Positions 18,199 through 25,374 of a stretch of 64,000 bases of DNA are shown here, piece by piece. The notes below the pieces were generated by a model, which saw only the letters and a list, made by a program, of their open reading frames with translations, was not told the DNA's origin and searched no databases. Position numbers and translations under genes: made by a program. Positions within the stretch are counted from its first letter, which is position 1. The number at the start of each line of letters is the position of its first letter. Source of the stretch: Thalassotalea atypica (GTDB lineage: Bacteria; Pseudomonadota; Gammaproteobacteria; Enterobacterales; Alteromonadaceae); the NCBI RefSeq assembly GCF_030295975.1, contig NZ_AP027364.1, positions 2,046,001 to 2,110,000 on the forward strand. The letters are read 5' to 3'.

Positions 18199-18969
18199 TT
18201 AGCCGATCAAATATCCGCCATCGACATTGATGCTTGTGCCTGTTGTATAAGTTGATGCATTCGAAACTAAGTACAACACAGTTCCGGCCATTTCACCTGG
18301 CTCAGCGACACGCTTCATAGGCACATGGGCCATTGCTTGTTTTAAAATTTGTGGATTGTTAACCAGTGTAGATGCAAATTTTGTATCTGTAGCGCCAGGT
18401 AGTAGGGCATTAACGCGGATATTAAACTGTGCGCATTCTTTAGCGAACGCTTTAGTCATGGAGATAACGGCGGCTTTGGTGATTGAATAAATCCCTTGGA
18501 AGTCGCCTGGTGTCACGCCGTTAATTGAAGCAACGTTAACAATGGCACCTCCGCCACTTTCTTTCATCAGTTTTGCTCCTTGCGTCGACATGAAAAAATA
18601 ACCACGAATATTCACATCAACGGTTTTTTGAAAAGCGCTCAAATCAGTTTCTAAAATGTGACCAAAATAAGGATTGGCCGCTGCGTTATTAACGAGGATA
18701 TCTAAACGACCGTGTTCTTTTTCTATTTGAGCAAAAATTGAGTCAATTTGATCCATTTCACCAATATGACAAGGAATCGCCTGTGCATTACCGCCTGCTT
18801 CTATAATTTGGTCAACAACCAGTTGGCAGCCTTCTAGCTTACGACTCGATACAATGACGTGTGCACCACTTTGTGCAAGTGTTTTAGCAATGTGCTCGCC
18901 AATACCTCGACTTGCGCCTGTAACAAGCGCGACTTTCCCGGTTAAATCGAATAGTTGCTGGTTGCTCAT
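18199..18969 (-). CDS. SDR-family oxidoreductase
   Basis: A 256-residue classical SDR: TGASRGIGEHIAK at residues 17-29, NNAAANPYFG around 91, NVASINGVTPGDFQG with the catalytic Ser, and YSITKAA with Tyr/Lys near 155; the C-terminus has TGTSINVDGGYLIG, the usual V-DGG ending. Its NNAA-NPYFG and ING-TPG phrases are common in SDRs linked with ACAD10/11-like genes. It is first after the histidine phosphatase in the operon, 57 bp from the acyl-CoA dehydrogenase. Likely oxidises a hydroxyacyl-CoA; substrate not determined. Confidence 0.88.
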   Translation of the reverse strand: MSNQQLFDLTGKVALVTGASRGIGEHIAKTLAQSGAHVIVSSRKLEGCQLVVDQIIEAGGNAQAIPCHIGEMDQIDSIFAQIEKEHGRLDILVNNAAANPYFGHILETDLSAFQKTVDVNIRGYFFMSTQGAKLMKESGGGAIVNVASINGVTPGDFQGIYSITKAAVISMTKAFAKECAQFNIRVNALLPGATDTKFASTLVNNPQILKQAMAHVPMKRVAEPGEMAGTVLYLVSNASTYTTGTSINVDGGYLIG

Positions 18970-19005
18970 AAAAGTTCTCTCTCTATTTAAATGTAATTCG
19001 TTGTG

Positions 19006-19722
19006 CTAACGAAACGTTGCCCAATTATTACCTTTTTGTTCTAAGTGACTGTAATTATTGAAGTAATCAATACTTAACTTGTTCTTTGAAAACAAAATCT
19101 TGGTGACACTGGTGTTTCGTATCATTTGGTTGAGTTTAAGGCTGTAGCTGTCGTCAAGCTGCAGGATATGTTGCACGATGACCGAAATTGGGCCGCCTGA
19201 GGTAAACACCATAATATCTTTGGGTTCTTCTTTAACTTTGCTTTTCGTCGCTAGACTTTGTTCGATGACTTGATATAAACCAGACACGCAACGCTGTTTA
19301 AATTGTTGCCAGTTTTCTTGATAATCATGTTGATATTCTGGTGACATCCAGCGTTCAATTGCACTATTAAACTCGATGTTAAATGCTTGTTTTGGTGCTG
19401 CTAGGTTGGAGAAAAATGTATTCATTACTTCAAAGTTAGCCCATTCTGGATTGTAACGAGTAATGATTTCTAGGTGATCAAATTCGTTAAATTCTTCAAG
19501 CTCTTTTGAAGAGACTTGTGACTTTTCAAAACCTTGACAAAAATGTTGATGAGTTTGTCGGTGGCGCAATAAGCTGCCCGTGTAACAGGTTGTTGGTGGC
19601 GTTTGTTGTTGCCAAAAACTCCCGAGTATTTCGGCTTGCTTCATGCCTTTATCTGATAATTGATCGTAATCAGCCTGACCAAAAGAGGCTTGACCATGTC
19701 GTACTAAATAAAGAGCAGCCAC
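19006..19722 (-). CDS. Histidine phosphatase family protein
   Basis: The 238-residue protein starts with the branch-1 phosphatase motif YLVRHGQASFG, whose His (residue 9) takes the phosphoryl group; a second basic patch follows in GSLLRHRQTHQHF and the late FTSGGPISVIV segment replaces the common GG-x-R-H motif by TSGGP with no His directly after, so the second catalytic His is not obvious. It is the first gene of the minus-strand operon, 162 bp from a divergent LysR gene. In this setting it may remove phosphate from small molecules made by the operon's kinase, but that is a guess; families of this type have broad substrate ranges. Confidence 0.82.
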   Translation of the reverse strand: MAALYLVRHGQASFGQADYDQLSDKGMKQAEILGSFWQQQTPPTTCYTGSLLRHRQTHQHFCQGFEKSQVSSKELEEFNEFDHLEIITRYNPEWANFEVMNTFFSNLAAPKQAFNIEFNSAIERWMSPEYQHDYQENWQQFKQRCVSGLYQVIEQSLATKSKVKEEPKDIMVFTSGGPISVIVQHILQLDDSYSLKLNQMIRNTSVTKILFSKNKLSIDYFNNYSHLEQKGNNWATFR

Positions 19723-19883
19723 GTATTCCCTATACCTTGTTGTTGAAACTAAATGCCAATCGTTAATTTATCCTAAGCTTGCTATTAAAATTAAACAAAT
19801 GAATAATGTGAATAACAAACTATAAGTTTTACGAATACATAGGTGTTTAGTAGTCGCTCAATTAAAAGATAAACAGAGGTATC

Positions 19884-20777
19884 ATGAAAGTAGATCTAAA
19901 TTTATTTACGGTGTTTGAAGCGATTTATTGTGAAGGTAATATCAGTAAAGCCGCTTCGGCCTTGAATCTGTCGCAACCGGCGGTAAGCCATGCGTTGGCA
20001 AAACTGAGAGTACATTTTGATGATAAGCTTTTTGTAAGGCAGGCTAATTTAATGCGGCCCACTGCTTTGGCTAAAAACGTTATTGTCGATGTTCGGGAGT
20101 CGTTACGCCAATTGCAGCTAAGTCTAGTTCAGTCGCGCCATTTCGAGCCAGAAAGCTCAAGAAAGGTTTGTACGGTTTCTTTACTCAGTGCTTTAGATGC
20201 ATCGTTATTACCAAAGTTTATGGAACGCCTTAGTCAAAACGCTCCCCAAATTAACTTGATCAGCAATAGAGTAAGACGTAGTGAGTTAGAGAATAAACTT
20301 TCAAGCGGTGAAATAGATTTTGCACTTGATATTTTACTGCCAGTCAACGACAACGTAATGCATAAACAAATCAAAAGCGATAGGTTAGTGGCGGTTGCAC
20401 GGAAAGACCATCCAGCACTTACACAAGCGTTCGATCTTGATAATTATTTGTCTCAATCTCATGTATTGGTTTCGTCAAGAACCTCTGGCCCTAGTATTGA
20501 AGATTTCGAACTAGGCCGCTTAGGCTTACAGCGTAAGATAGGGCTAAGGTGCCAGCACTTATTTTCGGCTTGTCGCATTATTGCCACCAGTAATATGATG
20601 TTAACGCTGCCAGAAAATGCCGCCAAAATTTACAGTGAACTGCTAGACCTTACAATTATTGATATTCCTGTCGAACTTCCTAGTATTGATGTGCACTTAT
20701 ATTGGCACTTAAATGTCGATAAAGACCCTGCAAACATTTGGCTTCGAGAGCAGATGATTAAAGCAGTTCTTAGCTAA
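19884..20777 (+). CDS. LysR-family transcriptional regulator
   Basis: The 297-residue protein opens with a winged helix-turn-helix (LNLFTVFEAIYCEGNISKAASALNLSQPAVSHALAKLR) in residues 4-40, with the family's FVR segment soon after, and a substrate-binding domain from about 90 to the end (VRRSELENKLSSGEIDFALD, HVLVSSR). It is transcribed away from the acyl-CoA operon with 161 bp between the two starts, the classic arrangement for a LysR regulator controlling its divergent neighbour. Effector unknown; a CoA ester or the operon substrate is the natural guess. Confidence 0.9.
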   Translation: MKVDLNLFTVFEAIYCEGNISKAASALNLSQPAVSHALAKLRVHFDDKLFVRQANLMRPTALAKNVIVDVRESLRQLQLSLVQSRHFEPESSRKVCTVSLLSALDASLLPKFMERLSQNAPQINLISNRVRRSELENKLSSGEIDFALDILLPVNDNVMHKQIKSDRLVAVARKDHPALTQAFDLDNYLSQSHVLVSSRTSGPSIEDFELGRLGLQRKIGLRCQHLFSACRIIATSNMMLTLPENAAKIYSELLDLTIIDIPVELPSIDVHLYWHLNVDKDPANIWLREQMIKAVLS

Positions 20778-20887
20778 ATTAGATCAAAGTATTTAAAGAG
20801 GTATTCAAAATGCATCTTTAGGTGTATAATATGCGCCAAATAGACAAAGACGATGTAAATTGGATCGTTAGACTAGACGGTAAGCTT

Positions 20888-21505
20888 ATGAGTATTACAA
20901 CTCAACAAAAATCATTAGGCATATTTCCTCGTTCTTGGAGCGAAGATAAAGCTGGTAGAATCCCTGGGAACATTCCTATTTGGGTTGGTATTTTGTCTGA
21001 GCTAACAGAGTTCGGCATATTTTTTGTTGCTTATTTTATTGCAAAATATCATTACCCGGAGGCTTTCTCAGAAGGCCCTAAATATCTCCATACCAGCATT
21101 GGTGTTACCAATACCTTAGTCTTGTTATCAAGTAGCTATTTTATGGCCAAAGCAATGGCCAACATTAGAGTTGACAATTTTAAGCGTTGTGAACGCTACT
21201 TATGGCTAGCCGTGGCATGTGGTGCTACCTATTTAATTTTAAAAACCTATGAGTTTTATTGGAATGATTTAGAAAATATTCACACCAATACCAGCACGTT
21301 TTTTACTGTTTATTACTACATGACCTTTAACCACTTTTTACATGTAGGTTGGGCAGCCTGTGCGGTTGTATACGTGATTTTTCGCTTGCGTTCAGGCGCG
21401 TATTCAAGCAAAGAACATTCAGGGCTTGAAGCACTTGCCGTTTATTGGCACATGATTGATTTAATGTGGATCCTTATTTTTCCGCTGTTATATGTACTAA
21501 GGTAG
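20888..21505 (+). CDS. Cytochrome c oxidase subunit III family protein (NorE-like)
   Basis: From ATG 20888 the product has 205 residues and five hydrophobic helices. RIPGNIPIWVGILSELTEFGIFF is the characteristic first helix of NorE-type subunit III proteins, followed by TLVLLSSSYFMAKAM, YLWLAVACGATYLILKTYEFYW, MTFNHFLHVGWAACAVVYVIF and AVYWHMIDLMWILIFPLLYVLR with the conserved H and W residues. Starts at 20822 (GTG) or 20831 (ATG) are in frame but add a polar lead not typical of the family. A subunit IV-like gene follows at once, but no catalytic subunit (NorB or CoxA) is nearby. Such pairs are linked to nitric oxide reductase assembly or activity in some bacteria; here the partner is unknown. 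Confidence 0.85.
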   Translation: MSITTQQKSLGIFPRSWSEDKAGRIPGNIPIWVGILSELTEFGIFFVAYFIAKYHYPEAFSEGPKYLHTSIGVTNTLVLLSSSYFMAKAMANIRVDNFKRCERYLWLAVACGATYLILKTYEFYWNDLENIHTNTSTFFTVYYYMTFNHFLHVGWAACAVVYVIFRLRSGAYSSKEHSGLEALAVYWHMIDLMWILIFPLLYVLR

Positions 21506-21513
21506 GACAGATC

Positions 21514-21765
21514 ATGAAATTTGGAAAATTAGAAATATTTTGGCTCGGCCTTATTGGTATAACGTTGTTAAATACCTTTGTTGGTGAAAACTTTAGTTCA
21601 ACAGTTTTGGTGAGCGTGTTAATTGCTTTGACGGTAATGTACAAAGGATTAGTGGTGATTGATCATTTTATGGAACTTAAAGGAGGGCACAAAAATTTGC
21701 GCTTTTTAATGCGCGCTTATCTGATTTTATTCCCATCATTGATTGTCGTTTCGGCATTTTTCTAA
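21514..21765 (+). CDS. Cytochrome c oxidase subunit IV family protein (NorF-like)
   Basis: An 83-residue membrane protein starting at ATG 21514 behind a good ribosome site (GGTAGGA). Three hydrophobic helices are visible (IFWLGLIGITLLNTFVG, TVLVSVLIALTVMYKGLVVID and MRAYLILFPSLIVVSAF), with HFMELKG and the basic residues typical of prokaryotic subunit IV. It follows the subunit III-like gene by 8 bp and is surely co-transcribed with it. Together they look like NorEF. The gene is complete; a longer reading from 21466 overlaps the upstream gene and is not needed. Confidence 0.83.
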   Translation: MKFGKLEIFWLGLIGITLLNTFVGENFSSTVLVSVLIALTVMYKGLVVIDHFMELKGGHKNLRFLMRAYLILFPSLIVVSAFF

Positions 21766-21956
21766 CAATGTCTATTCGTTTTTACTAACGAAAATTTACT
21801 CACGTATTAGGTGTCGAAGGTTATTCTGGCACCAAATAAGAAAGAATCTTCCTTTCTACCATGAATGTAAGCAACATACTTACTTTTGTGCCCCTGAATT
21901 AATCAAAAATTAATTAACCATCTGATTGGTAAAGAAAAGATGAATAGGCTAGCTTG

Positions 21957-22333
21957 ATGAACAATGAATAAATCAAGGAAGCTTATTTTGAAATTGAGCA
22001 GCTTTTTTCTCAGTTAGAACAGTCTGAGAATAACCATGATGCCTATTGTCTAAAAGTAGTAGATAAAAATTGCCTTTTTCAGGCTGTGGGAGTCGTTATC
22101 AATATTTGCGCATGGAACATACGAGGTTATTAATGGGCTTTGGGTTAATAAAAGTCTAGATCTAAAGGCGAAGGTGAAAAGGTAATTCACGAGATCGTAT
22201 ACTAGGATCTGAGAGAGGCTGGAAACGAATTGATGTGTCTGCACCTGCGCGTGAGAAGTGGGATCGTACGTTTAAGTTTTATGAGAAAAACGGTTTTACA
22301 TTCACTGGACGAAAGCTAAAAGTTTGCTTGTAA
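21957..22333 (+). pseudogene. Decayed GNAT-like acetyltransferase gene
   Basis: No intact gene lies between 21766 and 22500, but pieces of one protein can be read in order across changing frames: EAYFEIEQLFSQLEQSENNH from 21978, HGTYEVINGLWVNKSLD around 22110-22165, KGEGEKVIHEIVY then a stop then DLREAG around 22163-22220, and GWKRIDVSAPAREKWDR followed by FKFYEKNGFTFTGRKLK to a stop at 22333. The last segment is the typical C-terminal acetyl-CoA-fold end of a GNAT protein (FYEKNGF). At least two frameshifts and several stops are present, so it is inactive. The first third is weakly supported. Confidence 0.65.
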
Positions 22334-22500
22334 GTAGACTTATCAAGCGACTCGGCTAAGTTACTAAGAACCGACGAGCTATTTGGCAGCTTTCTTTTGC
22401 AACACATTTTTACAAGTAATATTTAGCCACGTATGGCGTTGTTATTTGTCATCAGAGATACTCAAACAATAATTCTATAAAAATAACATCAATACGGATA

Positions 22501-23193
22501 ATGCTAATGACATTGCAAAAATGGGGCGGGGTTGCCGCAATTACTGAGGCTTGTACTTATATATTTGGGTTCATCTTATTTTTCGGCGTACTAGATGCCA
22601 GTGGGCACAATACGCCAGAGCAGTATTTAGAGTTTTTTATTGAGAATAGAGACACCTATTTTATCGGTTACCTTGTCAGTGGCATTTTATTTAGCTTTGC
22701 GCTCATCATTCTAGTTCAATCGATTTATCAACGTTTTAAGGATGCTTCTCCAGAGTTTATGAAATTTACCACTACAGTGGGTTATCTGTGGGTATGTATA
22801 GTACTAGCAAGTAGTTTTATATTTCTGACCAGTCTTGGCGCAATTGCCAAATACCATGCATTAGATCCCGAACAAGCGTTGGCAATTAATCGTAGTATTT
22901 CCATCGTTGTGGATGCGCTGGGAGGCGGCATTGAATTAGTAGGCGCTGTATGGGTGCTTGCTATTAGTTATGTCGGTTTAAAAAATAAAATATATAGCGC
23001 TTTACTGCATTATTGGGGCGTACTGGTTGGTGTTGCGGGCATTTTAACGCTTTTTTCTGGCCTTTCATTTTTATCGCAAAATCCATTTTTCGAACTAACC
23101 ACGGCTATTTTCGGTTTAGGGCAAATTCTTTGGTTTTTAGTGTTAGGTCTCGCAATGTTACGAGATTCTACTGATGAAATTGAATCTACATAG
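22501..23193 (+). CDS. Multi-pass membrane protein, DUF4386-like
   Basis: A 230-residue protein with six hydrophobic helices and short loops, starting MLMTLQKWGGVAAITEACTYIFGF. The N-terminal helix with a GG and an E, the central ILVQSIYQRFKD and the NRSISIVVDALGGGIELVGAVWVLAIS helix resemble DUF4386 membrane proteins, whose function is not known. No ligand-binding or catalytic motif is evident. It is not closely linked to neighbours: 167 bp downstream of the decayed acetyltransferase and 117 bp before the dioxygenase-like gene, with an AT-rich upstream region. Confidence 0.75.
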   Translation: MLMTLQKWGGVAAITEACTYIFGFILFFGVLDASGHNTPEQYLEFFIENRDTYFIGYLVSGILFSFALIILVQSIYQRFKDASPEFMKFTTTVGYLWVCIVLASSFIFLTSLGAIAKYHALDPEQALAINRSISIVVDALGGGIELVGAVWVLAISYVGLKNKIYSALLHYWGVLVGVAGILTLFSGLSFLSQNPFFELTTAIFGLGQILWFLVLGLAMLRDSTDEIEST

Positions 23194-23310
23194 TCAATAA
23201 CAGAGATCATTAAAAGTTAGATAAACTGCCGTGGCTATTTATTTTGATGTGTTTATTTGTATGAGTTGCTTATTAATTAAATTGGTTTAGATATTAAGGA
23301 GATAGTCTAA

Positions 23311-23931
23311 ATGACATTATTTACTCGCAGAAGATTACTAAAAGGTTTTGCGGCGATTACGGGTTTAACCGTACTTTCACGCAGTGCGGTTGCTCAAGTG
23401 TTAACACCTAGCGCAACGGAGGGACCTTTTTACCCAAACTCATCAATGCGGTTTGACGACATAGACAACAACCTCGTGAAGATCAAAGGCAAAGTAGAAC
23501 AAGCGGGTGGTGAAATCATCCACCTTAAAGGCAAGATCTTAGATAGAAAAGGAAACCCTTTGGCAAAGCACCGCATCGAAATCTGGCAGTGTGACGTTAA
23601 TGGCAGGTACCTACATTCTGGTGATAGTAGACACGATGGCTATGACAATGGCTTTCAAGGATTTGGCCATGATATTACCGATGGAAACGGCAATTATAGA
23701 TTTACCACTATAAAGCCTACCGTTTACCCTGGCCGTACACCGCATATTCACGTCAAAGTACTTGATAGCGACCACGAATTGTTAACGACACAATTTTATA
23801 TTTCGGGCGATAAAAACAATGACAATGACGGCCTGTATCGAAGGATGTCAGCAGAACAAGCCAAAAGTGTTTCTATGGTTTTCGTTGAGCATGGAAACGT
23901 TGTGGAAACCAATATTGATGTGATTGTGTAG
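23311..23931 (+). CDS. Exported intradiol ring-cleavage dioxygenase-like protein
   Basis: The 206-residue protein begins with a twin-arginine-like signal (TRRRLLKGFAAITGLTVLSR, cleavage near AVAQ), then an intradiol dioxygenase core: ATEGPFYPN, GKILDRKGNPLAKHRIEIWQCDVNGRY, and VYPGRTPHIHVKV. Both iron-ligand tyrosines (in GRY and in VYPG) and both histidines (HIH) are present. Cytosolic relatives open catechol or protocatechuate between the hydroxyls; exported members are less well known and may act on aromatic or lignin-like compounds. No other aromatic-degradation gene is near. A strong AAGGAG site precedes the ATG. Functional iron site is likely, substrate unknown. Confidence 0.86.
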   Translation: MTLFTRRRLLKGFAAITGLTVLSRSAVAQVLTPSATEGPFYPNSSMRFDDIDNNLVKIKGKVEQAGGEIIHLKGKILDRKGNPLAKHRIEIWQCDVNGRYLHSGDSRHDGYDNGFQGFGHDITDGNGNYRFTTIKPTVYPGRTPHIHVKVLDSDHELLTTQFYISGDKNNDNDGLYRRMSAEQAKSVSMVFVEHGNVVETNIDVIV

Positions 23932-23989
23932 AAGTGTTGTAGTTAGGCTACCAGATATAAATTAATGATAAAATAAACAAGGAGTTAAT

Positions 23990-24196
23990 ATGTCAAATAA
24001 ATGGAAATGTCCTAAATGCGATTGCCGAGAATTTGATACTGATACTATTGCTACTACGGGCAGTGGTTGGTCAAAAATATTTGATATGCAAAATCGTAAA
24101 TTTACAGCGGTAATTTGCTCGAATTGCTCTTACACAGAGTTTTACCGAGGCAAGACAAGCACGCTCGGTAATGTTTTTGATTTATTTACTCATTAA
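23990..24196 (+). CDS. Small zinc-ribbon protein (DUF2082-like)
   Basis: A 68-residue protein with one zinc ribbon: WKCPKCDCREFD at the N-terminus and VICSNCSYTEFYRG later give two C-x2-C knuckles. The phrase SKIFDMQNRKFTAVICSNCSYTEFYRG and the ending LGNVFDLF fit a family annotated as putative nucleic-acid-binding zinc ribbons. An AAGGAG ribosome site lies just before the ATG. No functional partner is evident; the initiator tRNA array follows on the other strand. Confidence 0.8.
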   Translation: MSNKWKCPKCDCREFDTDTIATTGSGWSKIFDMQNRKFTAVICSNCSYTEFYRGKTSTLGNVFDLFTH

Positions 24197-24252
24197 TTCT
24201 GACAATCTATGGAAATATATTTGCTTGCTTAATTAAAGAAATAGAAAAGAAT

Positions 24253-24305
24253 TGGTTGCGGGAGCCACTGTTTTAGAAAAGAGTGAACTGACGACCTAAG
24301 GTCGT
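24253..24305 (-). pseudogene. Truncated initiator tRNA remnant
   Basis: On the minus strand the last part of the initiator tRNA is recognisable: the acceptor strand with GGCTCCCGCAACCA and GGTCGTCAGTTCA from the variable and T arm. Between them the T-loop end is replaced by a 17-base segment able to fold (CACT with AGTG, TTTT with AAAA). The 5' half is missing; in its place GGTCGT is mirrored to form ACGACCT/AGGTCGT. It cannot make a working tRNA. Confidence 0.7.
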
Positions 24306-24351
24306 ACATAATGAAATGAATACTTATTAAGTTTCAGAATTAGATAAAAGT

Positions 24352-24428
<77 letters not shown>

Positions 24429-24490
24429 TCCGAATGGTTTAAGTGAACACTTAAACAAGCCTTAGAAGTTTTAATTCATTCTAAAAGAAT

Positions 24491-24567
<77 letters not shown>

Positions 24568-24624
24568 TCCGAATGACCTACAAAAAGTAGGAAAGCCAAG
24601 TTGTTTTAATTCAAACTTAAGAAT

Positions 24625-24701
<77 letters not shown>

Positions 24702-24757
24702 TCCGAATGACCTACATTTGTAGGAAGCCAAGTTAGTTTTAATTCAAACTTAAGAAT

Positions 24758-24858
24758 TGGTTGCGGCAGCCAGATTTTAAAATAAACATGACGACCTTCG
24801 GCTATTCTTTTATATAACAGCCCGACGAGGTTGAACTTTTAGGCTGCTCCATCCCGCG
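24758..24858 (-). pseudogene. Loop-replaced initiator tRNA copy (101 bases)
   Basis: Aligned with the intact copies, all outer parts agree except one base in the acceptor stem (G67 for C67), but three blocks differ: the T loop (4 bases replaced by 11), the anticodon loop and its closing pair (7 by 18) and the D loop (5 by 11). The total length rises from 77 to 101. The CAT anticodon is gone; the new anticodon region can form GGCTGTT/AATAGCC. It cannot decode AUG, but acceptor stem and CCA are kept. Either a pseudogene or a structured RNA of other use. Confidence 0.8.
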
Positions 24859-24920
24859 TCCGAATGATTTAAGTTTTCACTTAAATAAGCCTTAGAAGTT
24901 TTAATTCACTCTAAAAGAAT

Positions 24921-24997
<77 letters not shown>

Positions 24998-25313
24998 TCC
25001 GACGCAGTATATAAAAAGATTATAGACTACTTAGATTTCAAGAAAATGTTTGTAAAAACTGCTTCCTTGAAAGCGAGGCGTATCATAGTGATCTCTATTT
25101 GAATTTGCAAGACGTTTCATGAAAAAAATAACAATTAACGCCTTATTGTTTAAAGATAATACAGATTGCTCAACCATTGTGCGAAGCAATATCTATTTGG
25201 CTAATTTCAAGCTACCTTATCGCTCGTTTTTAAGCGGTGAAATAGTAAGTCACATTCAGTTTATATTTCATTATGTTAATTAAACGTAGATAAGTTCTAA
25301 TTTTTGCCGAACA

Positions 25314-25344
25314 TTGAGACAAACACTTAAGGTTTAAGTATAAT
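25314..25344 (+). promoter_or_regulatory. Probable rlmKL promoter
   Basis: TTGAGA at 25314-25319 and a perfect TATAAT at 25339-25344, with a rather long 19-base spacer, lie 30 bp before the rlmKL start. The region from 24998 to 25313 has no convincing gene. Confidence 0.5.
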
Positions 25345-25374
25345 CGCCGCCATTATTTCTTGTGGAAATTCGCC

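Noticed and set aside
22050-22244. Minus-strand 64-codon frame in the gap after the subunit IV-like gene
   Set aside because: It runs antisense through the decayed acetyltransferase pieces and has no own support.
25119-25283. Short open frame of 54 codons starting MKKITINALLF before rlmKL
   Set aside because: No ribosome site, no family resemblance, and composition like the AT-rich surroundings; chance frame.
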